Of a stretch of DNA of 5,639 nt, positions 1 through 4,708 are shown piece by piece. A program made the position numbers and the translations under genes. Under the pieces are notes generated by a model. The model was given only the letters and a program-made list of their open reading frames with translations, ran no database searches and was not told the DNA's origin. The stretch spans positions 1-5,639 of the forward strand of contig CAYLLA010000072.1 in the NCBI GenBank assembly GCA_964384555.1, read 5' to 3'. The first letter of the stretch is position 1; each line of letters starts with the position of its first letter. This DNA is from CAG-390 sp964384555 (lineage in GTDB: Bacteria; Bacillota; Clostridia; Oscillospirales; CAG-272).

Positions 1-1
1 T

Positions 2-24
2 TACATACAGCGAAGCCGTATATA
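2..24 (-). other. Possible hairpin downstream of the operon
   Basis: In the minus-strand transcript, ATACGGC-TTC-GCTGTAT forms a 7-bp stem with one G-U pair, extendable to 10 bp with a second G-U. It lies about 70 nt after the last stop codon of the operon. It would suit a terminator, but the window ends right after it, so a following T-run cannot be seen. The rest of 1-93 holds no supportable gene. Confidence 0.3.
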
Positions 25-93
25 TAACGATAGATATCAAAAAAATAAACTCTTGCTTTCTACATGTCTATAATCAAAAGGCACAACTCTCTC

Positions 94-900
94 CTACGGG
101 CGGAGCGATTGCAGAATTTCATCGGTGGGTTCTTTTTTTATATATCTGATGTACTGCGCATCCGACAGGGCGGCGCGCGCCCTCATTGCGCTTTGTATTC
201 GCTCGCCAAGCTCGCGGGCGCGCTGTCTCGGCGGCAGGTCGTTATTGGGATAAAAAGGCCCATCAATATACACCACCGCCGCGGGGCGTTTGCCGTGGCG
301 GCGCGTTTGATAGGTGGTCGTCATGGCAAAGGAGGGCAATCCCTCCTTTATCGGAAAGGAAAACGAGCTCTCGGCCATCGGCCGTATCTCAGTGCAGTAT
401 TCCCAAACATGCGCCTCCGGGTAGACGACGATAAAATTCCCATCCGCCGCACGCTCCCCAACCGCCGCGGTAAAGCTGCGCATATCGGCAATGCCCGATG
501 GGATGGGCAACGCGCCGAGATATGGCAGTATCCTGCCTATTATCGGAATGCCGAGGTTTGCGGGGCTGACTATCGTGTAGATGCGGCGCGGCATCGCGGC
601 AAGCGCGGGGATGAAAACATCCCCCACCGGCTGTGTATGATTGCCAAAGATGAACGCCCCGCGCGAGGTATCCGCCGTGCGCAGTGTTTTTCTGCCGCGA
701 ATGCGCAGGTGCAAAAAAAGTCGGCACCAAACCGATGACAGCACAAGCGCCGTGCCGTAGCTGAGCGCGGCGAGTATTTTGTATCCCGGGTCGCGGCGCA
801 CCCACCTGTAGCCCTGCGGGACGGTCTTGGACTGATCCGCGCTTTCTATCATGTCCTCGTCATATGAGGAATAATATCTTACGCGCTCCTCGGATCTCAT
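94..900 (-). CDS. PlsC-like lysophospholipid acyltransferase family protein (acyltransferase B)
   Basis: A 268-residue protein that I assign to the lysophospholipid (1-acylglycerol-3-phosphate-type) acyltransferase fold. Seen: a hydrophobic stretch at about residues 42-64 (possible membrane association), then the acceptor/catalytic block GNHTQPVGD at 86-94 and the second block VVYPEAHVWEY at 158-168. These correspond to family motif I (usually NHxxxxD) and motif III (usually PEGTR). Two departures stand out: the aspartate is one place late (H88-x5-D94), and the EGTR block reads EAHVW. It aligns without gaps to the neighbouring acyltransferase over PExxxW-x6-RP-x12-GxP, so the two are paralogues. 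It is the last gene of the operon. Its ATG overlaps the previous stop by 4 bp (ATGA) and has an AGAGGG ribosome site 8 nt upstream (909-914), which supports this start. The N-terminal 40 residues are charged and tyrosine-rich and match nothing I recognise. Substrate is unknown; acyl transfer to a lipid or glycan is inference. Confidence 0.82.
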   Translation of the reverse strand: MRSEERVRYYSSYDEDMIESADQSKTVPQGYRWVRRDPGYKILAALSYGTALVLSSVWCRLFLHLRIRGRKTLRTADTSRGAFIFGNHTQPVGDVFIPALAAMPRRIYTIVSPANLGIPIIGRILPYLGALPIPSGIADMRSFTAAVGERAADGNFIVVYPEAHVWEYCTEIRPMAESSFSFPIKEGLPSFAMTTTYQTRRHGKRPAAVVYIDGPFYPNNDLPPRQRARELGERIQSAMRARAALSDAQYIRYIKKEPTDEILQSLRP

Positions 901-1778
901 GCGGATGTCCCTCTGTCCGCGCCCGGTCCCCTCCAGCCTGCGATATCCGAGGCATCAAAGCTGTAATCAAGCGGCTTGCCGTAGACCTTTTCGTAGATCT
1001 CCTTTTTCAGCGCGTAGTCGGCGGCGCTCATGGCGGCGCAGTTCTCGCGGACGGATAGCTCTGCCCGCGGACTTATGACACCAAGCACGTGTACCACAAA
1101 GCGCACCTTGCGGAATTCGTCATTGTCCATGCGCGGCATGTCCTGTTGCTCGATAAAGCAGGAGATTATCGGCACTCCGAGCCGCGCGGCGTAGTAATAC
1201 GCGCCGGGCTTGGGCGGGCGCGGCTTGCGATAGTTGAACCACATCTCCTCCTCCGGGTATATAAGCACATACTCATCCCGCTCAAAGCATTCGCGAAGCA
1301 GGTCAACGAACTCGCGCTGTGTGTAGTGAACGTTGCCGGATATCGGGATAACGTCCGCATAGTTCATCAAAAAGCCTATCATGCCTGGCATGGCAAGGTT
1401 GGTCTCCTGGCTTACAATGTTTATCCGCCGTTTGCCGAGCTTGTGGACTAAGTGGCGGATGCCTGTGTTCTCCACCGGGCTGAAGTGGTTGCTGGTGATT
1501 ATTGCACCGCCCTCAAGCCCCCGAACCAGCTCAAGCCCACATATTTCGGTATCCCTGTTGATGGCGTAGGTCATGATGTTGGCGATGCTCCGCGCCGTCA
1601 TCGATTTTAATCTGTATGAAAGAGTTGTGCGGCGGCGCAGGTAACCGCTGACTATCGCGTTGCTCTCCGCGGTGGTTAGTATCGGGTCGCCGGTCTCCAC
1701 CTTGGCAAAAAAATCGCCGCTCTCCGCCGATCGGCGGATGTTTTCTATCACCGCATTGCGGTCGCTTCCTATTATCAT
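897..1778 (-). CDS. PlsC-like lysophospholipid acyltransferase family protein (acyltransferase A)
   Basis: A 293-residue protein of the PlsC-like acyltransferase superfamily. Seen: motif I as TSNHFSPVEN at 95-104, with H98 as presumed general base and a glutamate (E103) where the family normally has aspartate (HX4E instead of HX4D). Motif III reads LIYPEEEMW at 172-180 instead of FPEGTR. It is followed by RP-PKPGAYYYAARLGVPII at about 186-205, the usual position of the G-x-P segment leading to the last core strand. From memory, clostridial relatives carry similar NHF-x-P-x-[DE]N blocks, so this is probably a subfamily trait rather than decay. Residues 1-60 are an extra N-terminal region without a clear domain. 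The start codon sits in a 4-bp ATGA overlap with the upstream glycosyltransferase, and only a distant GGAG (1792-1795) precedes it, so translational coupling is likely. The product probably acylates a lipid or glycolipid made with the upstream glycosyltransferases; the substrate cannot be read from sequence. Confidence 0.82.
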   Translation of the reverse strand: MIIGSDRNAVIENIRRSAESGDFFAKVETGDPILTTAESNAIVSGYLRRRTTLSYRLKSMTARSIANIMTYAINRDTEICGLELVRGLEGGAIITSNHFSPVENTGIRHLVHKLGKRRINIVSQETNLAMPGMIGFLMNYADVIPISGNVHYTQREFVDLLRECFERDEYVLIYPEEEMWFNYRKPRPPKPGAYYYAARLGVPIISCFIEQQDMPRMDNDEFRKVRFVVHVLGVISPRAELSVRENCAAMSAADYALKKEIYEKVYGKPLDYSFDASDIAGWRGPGADRGTSA

Positions 1779-2761
1779 AGTCTTATCTTTACTCCGTTTT
1801 CAAATTCCGAGCGGAATGTTGGGCGGCTCTCGGCTATCTCCGCACCGCGGCGGATCAACAGCTCAAGGCATTTTGCGTCCGACTGCTTTTGTTCTTCACC
1901 GTAGCCCGCCTTGAATGCGCGGATCTCGTCAATATATCCGCTCACTTCGGCGTACTTCCAAAACAGCTCGCCGTACTGAATGCCGTCATAGCACCAAGGC
2001 TTGGAGAAAAGATTGTAATGTATCAGCTTGGCATCCTCAAGCGGCGGGCGGCGGTCGTTGGGCATGGCGTCCCAACGCTCATCAAGATAAAAGATCCTGC
2101 CGTGGCACATGGCGTTGAGGTAGTCCTGGTCGGGGGCGATGCAGTCAAAATGGTATCGGTTCAGCAGGGAGAGGAAGTGCCCATCAAGCTTCGCCTCCCG
2201 CAAAAGGCGCAGGTTCATAAGCAAAACGCCGGAGTTTATATAGCTGTGGCGATCCACGCCAACGGCGCGCTCCATGTATGCGGCCAGCTCGGGAACATCA
2301 GAGACCGAAAGATCCGCGCACGCGCCGATAAAGTTCTCTCCAATGTCGGTGTCAAACAGCTCGGCAATGTCGGAGTTCAGTATCACATCGCTGTCAATGT
2401 ATATCCCGCGGTCGTATTCCGGGAACATGGTGGGGATAAAAAGCCTGAAATAGATGGTGAGGGTGAAATAATCACAGCGCAGGCGGTTGGACATGCGGTC
2501 GGTTATCGATTCCAGCCCCTCGCCCATGGGAATAAGATCCACGGCAAAGTTATCCTTGGCTAAGGCGGTCAGGCGGCGGCGATTGTCGTCGCTCAGCTCT
2601 TGGTGCAAAACTATCGCGCGGTAGCGGCGGGCGGCACTGCTGTGGTCAATGGCAGAGGCCAGCGCCGCGGCAAGGTAGGGCGCGTAGCTGTCATCTATCG
2701 TAAAAAATATCGGTATGATGTCATTTTTGTTCGGGATGGAGTGAATGGTCCGGTGGTTCAT
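1775..2761 (-). CDS. GT8-family glycosyltransferase (B)
   Basis: A 328-residue retaining glycosyltransferase of family GT8 (LgtC/glycogenin/GspA fold), expected to transfer a hexose from a nucleotide sugar with a divalent metal. Seen in order: N-terminal nucleotide-binding strand IPIFFTIDDSYAPYL (16-30), the metal-binding DxD motif as YIDSDVI (D123, D125), YINSGVLLMNL (174-184), the acceptor-site block PDQDYLN (210-216), and the second metal/phosphate-binding block IHYNLFSKPW (247-256, H248 and KPW). All hallmark residues are present, so it should be active. A C-terminal tail of about 60 residues is charged and probably helical. I start it at 2761, not at the upstream in-frame ATG at 2842: a GAGAGGA ribosome site lies 8 nt before 2761, and the longer form would add 27 unlike residues inside the previous gene. 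It starts 13 bp after the previous gene's stop codon and overlaps the next gene by 4 bp. Donor and acceptor are unknown. Confidence 0.92.
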   Translation of the reverse strand: MNHRTIHSIPNKNDIIPIFFTIDDSYAPYLAAALASAIDHSSAARRYRAIVLHQELSDDNRRRLTALAKDNFAVDLIPMGEGLESITDRMSNRLRCDYFTLTIYFRLFIPTMFPEYDRGIYIDSDVILNSDIAELFDTDIGENFIGACADLSVSDVPELAAYMERAVGVDRHSYINSGVLLMNLRLLREAKLDGHFLSLLNRYHFDCIAPDQDYLNAMCHGRIFYLDERWDAMPNDRRPPLEDAKLIHYNLFSKPWCYDGIQYGELFWKYAEVSGYIDEIRAFKAGYGEEQKQSDAKCLELLIRRGAEIAESRPTFRSEFENGVKIRL

Positions 2762-2768
2762 GTTTTTT

Positions 2769-2776
2769 GTCCTCTC
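2769..2776 (-). promoter_or_regulatory. Ribosome binding site of glycosyltransferase B
   Basis: On the minus strand this reads GAGAGGAC. It overlaps the TGA stop of glycosyltransferase A (2775-2777) and lies 7-8 nt before the ATG at 2761. It decides the start of glycosyltransferase B and suggests that ribosomes finishing the first gene re-initiate on the second. Confidence 0.75.
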
Positions 2777-3641
2777 ATTTTTTCGTGTCGCCGGCGGGAT
2801 CAGCCAGCTGTGCGGCAAACGCTGCCGCCTCGTCATATTCAAAAATGTGCAGCAGGTGGTGCATGCGCTCGGTCTGCCACGGCTTGGCGGTCACTGTGTG
2901 AAGTACGGGGAACAGCCTGAAGGTGGTTGAAAAATGGCGTATCACCGTGTCGGGGCGGGTCTCCCTCTGCTCGTTGAAGCGGCGCGGGAATATCTTTTTC
3001 TTGGCCAGCCTGTTTATGGCATCCTGGTCGGGGAACTTCATCCGCCGCTCGGCGCAAAGCTCGCGCGCCCCGGCAAAAAGCCCGCCGCGGCGTATCGCGC
3101 CAAGGTCCAACAGCAAAACGCCGGAGTTTAGGTAGTCATGGCGAAAGATATTTATCGCCGGTCGATGGTAAAACCAACGCCCGTAATAGTCAAGCACGCC
3201 GCCAACCTCCGCGCCGTCAAGCTCGGCTCGGTAAAGCTCATCCGGGGATGCGCAAAAGATCACGTCATTGTCAACGTACAGTATCCGCTCTGGCAGCTCG
3301 GGAACCAGGTCGGCGTAAAGCCGCAGCATGCAGCAGGGTGTAAAGTGTGTGGCAAGGTTGGCCTTGGGCGGGTTGGCTTCAAACAGCTCCGTTACGTCAA
3401 AAAGCCGCACGCGGGTGTCACGGTGGATATCCGCCAGCGCCGCCTCAAGCCGCAGGCAAAAGTCGCCGTCCAGCGGCTTTAGCGGCTTTAGCGGCTTTAG
3501 CCGATTACCGTTTACTGTCGGCGCGGCGGTAAGAATGTAGATATCAAGCGGTTCGCTCTCGCTTATCCTGCGGGCCAGCGAGAGGGATGCCATCGCCGTG
3601 CCGGTGGCTATGTTGCGGTCACCGCAAAAAAGAATGTTCAT
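2775..3641 (-). CDS. GT8-family glycosyltransferase (A)
   Basis: A 288-residue GT8-family glycosyltransferase and the first gene of the leftward operon. Seen: N-terminal strand MNILFCGDRNIATGTAMASL (1-20), the DxD metal-binding motif as LYVDNDVIF (D124, D126), DYLNSGVLLLDL (169-180), PDQDAINRL (204-212), and a terminal H236 with KPW at 253-255 (RHFSTTFRLFP, then TAKPW). The core order matches its neighbour, so the two probably arose by an old duplication, but divergence is high and they likely use different donors or acceptors. Oddity: residues 49-57 are a triple KPL repeat encoded by three identical 9-bp units, in the variable region after the first strand. The ATG at 3641 is preceded by an AAAGGAG ribosome site (3654-3660) with a rather long 12-nt spacing. 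A leader of about 130 nt runs back to the shared divergent promoter. Likely a cytosolic or membrane-peripheral enzyme; product unknown. Confidence 0.9.
   Translation of the reverse strand: MNILFCGDRNIATGTAMASLSLARRISESEPLDIYILTAAPTVNGNRLKPLKPLKPLDGDFCLRLEAALADIHRDTRVRLFDVTELFEANPPKANLATHFTPCCMLRLYADLVPELPERILYVDNDVIFCASPDELYRAELDGAEVGGVLDYYGRWFYHRPAINIFRHDYLNSGVLLLDLGAIRRGGLFAGARELCAERRMKFPDQDAINRLAKKKIFPRRFNEQRETRPDTVIRHFSTTFRLFPVLHTVTAKPWQTERMHHLLHIFEYDEAAAFAAQLADPAGDTKK
3472..3498. repeat. Three perfect 9-bp tandem repeats within glycosyltransferase A
   Basis: The unit AGCGGCTTT (plus strand) occurs three times in a row at 3472-3480, 3481-3489 and 3490-3498, followed by a partial copy. 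On the coding (minus) strand it gives Lys-Pro-Leu three times. The unit length is a multiple of three, so slippage would change the number of KPL units without breaking the frame. Confidence 0.95.
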
Positions 3642-3653
3642 TTTTGCTGTTTG

Positions 3654-3660
3654 CTCCTTT
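3654..3660 (-). promoter_or_regulatory. Ribosome binding site of glycosyltransferase A
   Basis: AAAGGAG on the minus strand, 12 nt before the ATG at 3641. The match to the anti-Shine-Dalgarno core is strong but the spacing is longer than usual. No alternative in-frame ATG lies closer. Confidence 0.65.
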
Positions 3661-3691
3661 TTTGTCGCGTAAACTGACAGTGTTATCTTAC

Positions 3692-3719
3692 GTTACCACA
3701 TTATTAATACAAATGTAAC
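3692..3719. promoter_or_regulatory. 28-bp interrupted dyad in the operon leader (possible operator)
   Basis: The sequence is GTTAC, five bases, TATTAATA, five bases, GTAAC. The outer GTTAC/GTAAC arms and the inner 8-bp palindrome TATTAATA share exactly the same centre (between 3705 and 3706), giving 9 of 14 possible symmetric pairs. It lies 50-80 bp downstream of the predicted leftward transcription start, a position suited to a repressor roadblock. The arms and core suit a dimeric binding protein. No protein is assigned by sequence; the adjacent Xre regulator is an obvious candidate. Confidence 0.45.
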
Positions 3720-3750
3720 ACAAAAAACACATTATACTACCGCCCCGTAA

Positions 3751-3779
3751 TTGACCTTGGCGGCGATTTGCGGTATAAT
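3751..3779 (+). promoter_or_regulatory. Sigma-A promoter for the Xre regulator gene
   Basis: TTGACC (3751-3756), 17-bp spacer, TATAAT (3774-3779): five of six and six of six matches to the housekeeping consensus with ideal spacing. Transcription is expected to start near 3786, giving a leader of about 130 nt before the regulator start codon. Confidence 0.85.
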
Positions 3780-3797
3780 TATACCAAGCGGTCGCCG
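3761..3797. promoter_or_regulatory. Palindromic dyad spanning the shared -10 region
   Basis: The core GGTATAATTATACC (3772-3785) is a perfect 14-bp palindrome containing TATAAT on both strands. Inverted arms CGGCGA (3761-3766) and TCGCCG (3792-3797) flank it almost symmetrically (5- and 6-bp gaps). The arms fall in the spacers of the two divergent promoters, so a protein bound there would block both. Confidence 0.7.
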
Positions 3798-3806
3798 ATA
3801 TTGCAA
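3778..3806 (-). promoter_or_regulatory. Sigma-A promoter for the glycosyltransferase/acyltransferase operon
   Basis: Read on the minus strand: TTGCAA (3806-3801), 17-bp spacer, TATAAT (3783-3778). The -10 is a perfect match and the -35 matches at four of six. It shares the palindromic -10 with the rightward promoter and is its exact mirror image. Expected start near 3771, leaving a leader of about 130 nt before glycosyltransferase A. Confidence 0.65.
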
Positions 3807-3819
3807 CCTACTATGGCCG

Positions 3820-3900
3820 CTCTACGGTAACGCATCGCAACTCTACCGGTAGAGTCATCTCTCCTCGGCTCTACTGATGGTAGAATCAGCGGTAGAATCA
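3820..3900. repeat. Cluster of TCTAC/GTAGA half-sites upstream of the regulator gene
   Basis: Six copies of the pentamer TCTAC or its complement GTAGA start at 3821, 3842, 3849, 3870, 3880 and 3892. They form one perfect 14-bp palindrome, CTCTACCGGTAGAG (3841-3854), an inverted pair around a 5-nt loop (3870-3884), and a direct repeat of GGTAGAATCA (3879-3888 and 3891-3900). Several gaps are near 10 or 21 bp, about whole helical turns. The whole cluster lies between the promoter and the start codon of the Xre gene. It could be an autoregulatory operator array; as RNA, the same palindromes could fold in the leader. Confidence 0.7.
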
Positions 3901-3901
3901 C

Positions 3902-3906
3902 GGTGA
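3902..3906 (+). promoter_or_regulatory. Ribosome binding site favouring the ATG start of the regulator
   Basis: GGTGA lies 8 nt before the ATG at 3915. The in-frame GTG at 3903 has no purine-rich site before it and would itself fall in this element, so 3915 is preferred. Confidence 0.5.
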
Positions 3907-3914
3907 ATCTTGAC

Positions 3915-4568
3915 ATGGAAGACATAAAATCTATAATCGCATCAAATATAACGGCTTTGCGCGCCGCGGGAGGCATGACTCAGCTTGAGCTGGCTGAAAA
4001 GCTGCACTACTCGGATAAATCGGTCTCAAAATGGGAGCGCGGCGAGTCGGTTCCGGAGATAGGCACGCTCACCGCCATTGCCGATCTTTTCGGAGTGCCG
4101 CTTGATTATCTTGTTCGCGCCGAGCATGATGCGCCGGCAACTGATGCAGCCGGTGCCGCCTGCATGGACAATGCGGGTGACAGCTCCGCCGCCAATGCCG
4201 AGGCCGAGCGTGTCGCACGGAAAAAGAAGAACCACGCGCTCGTGACCGCTATCAGCGTACTGCTTTGTTGGTTCGTTGCCGCGCTCGTGTTCGTGGCTAT
4301 CGATATCTCATTTCGGAATGTGCGCCGCCACTGGCTGGTGTTTGTGTGGTGTGTTGCGGCATCTATGATCGTTTGGCTCGTTTTTAACTCTATATGGTTC
4401 AACAGGCGCCGCAATTATCTTATCATCTCGCTTTTAATGTGGTCACTGTTGGTAGCGGTGCACATCACGGTGCTTACATATCATCATAATATCTGGCTCA
4501 TCTTCACGCCCGGCATACCCGGGCAGATGATAATCCTGCTCTGGTCAATGCTTAGCTTTAAGCACTAA
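3915..4568 (+). CDS. Xre-family helix-turn-helix regulator with four C-terminal membrane helices
   Basis: A 217-residue membrane-anchored transcription regulator. Seen: a Cro/CI-type helix-turn-helix at about residues 5-65, with MTQLELAEKL as the first recognition-motif helix and HYSDKSVSKWERGESVPEIGTL as the DNA-reading helix and cap. An Ala/Asp-rich flexible linker follows at 70-100, then a basic ARKKK stop (101-105) and four predicted membrane spans at about 108-131, 139-162, 168-189 and 192-213, with basic NRRRN in the second loop. The HTH should lie in the cytosol, tied to the membrane. Such HTH-plus-membrane proteins are common in Clostridia and mostly uncharacterised; a membrane or antimicrobial stress signal is a plausible input but not shown. 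It is transcribed from the strong promoter at 3751-3779, opposite the lipid/sugar transferase operon, and its leader holds repeated half-sites that suggest autoregulation. A GTG at 3903 would add four residues. No clear terminator follows. Confidence 0.92.
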   Translation: MEDIKSIIASNITALRAAGGMTQLELAEKLHYSDKSVSKWERGESVPEIGTLTAIADLFGVPLDYLVRAEHDAPATDAAGAACMDNAGDSSAANAEAERVARKKKNHALVTAISVLLCWFVAALVFVAIDISFRNVRRHWLVFVWCVAASMIVWLVFNSIWFNRRRNYLIISLLMWSLLVAVHITVLTYHHNIWLIFTPGIPGQMIILLWSMLSFKH

Positions 4569-4708
4569 AAAGTCGGGCGGGGAGGTCTCTTTATTGCCCA
4601 CCTGCACGCCGCATTTTGCGGAGTGTGAACGAATATCACGATTCGCGCTTTCTTATATATATATTAATTGGAAGGAAAAACACCGCCACGGCGTGTGTTG
4701 GACGCATC
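4569..4708. other. Intergenic region between regulator and YwaF-type gene
   Basis: A 140-bp gap with no convincing promoter or terminator. It contains two small hairpins, CCGCA-TTT-TGCGG (4609-4621) and CGAAT/ATTCG (4630-4645), neither followed by a proper T-run. An AT-rich TATATATATATT (4654-4663 core) has no recognisable -35 at the right distance. A good Shine-Dalgarno-like GGAAGGA (4670-4676) has no in-frame start codon close behind it. The two genes may be cotranscribed. Confidence 0.5.

Noticed and set aside
64..738. Long rightward open frame opposite acyltransferase B
   Set aside because: It is the complement of a well-supported gene, its translation is Arg/His-rich with no motif, and no ribosome site precedes it.
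1889..2563. Rightward open frame opposite glycosyltransferase B
   Set aside because: Antisense shadow of a gene with every GT8 hallmark; valine/glycine-rich translation without domain structure.
2762..2842. Longer N-terminus of glycosyltransferase B from the ATG at 2842
   Set aside because: The 27 extra residues lie inside the upstream gene and lack GT8 similarity, and the ribosome site at 2769-2776 points to 2761.
3472..3498. Tandem repeat as part of a CRISPR or other array
   Set aside because: The units are 9 bp, contiguous, without spacers, and lie in frame inside a glycosyltransferase gene.
3731..3736. A second leftward TATAAT as the main operon promoter
   Set aside because: No -35-like hexamer lies at 16-18 bp (the site reads CAAGGT), unlike the TTGCAA-17-TATAAT promoter at 3778-3806. 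It could be a weak secondary start.
3740..3763. CCGCC/GGCGG inverted repeat as a leader attenuator
   Set aside because: A 5-bp stem with a 14-base loop overlapping the rightward -35; too weak to claim, and no T-run follows on the leftward transcript.
4575..4599. GGGC/GCCC pairing after the regulator gene as a terminator
   Set aside because: Only 4 bp of stem with a 17-nt loop and no T-run following.
4616..4708. TTG start at 4616 for the YwaF-type protein
   Set aside because: No ribosome site, a rare start codon, and an added segment that looks like translated intergenic DNA; the first membrane span begins just after the ATG at 4709.
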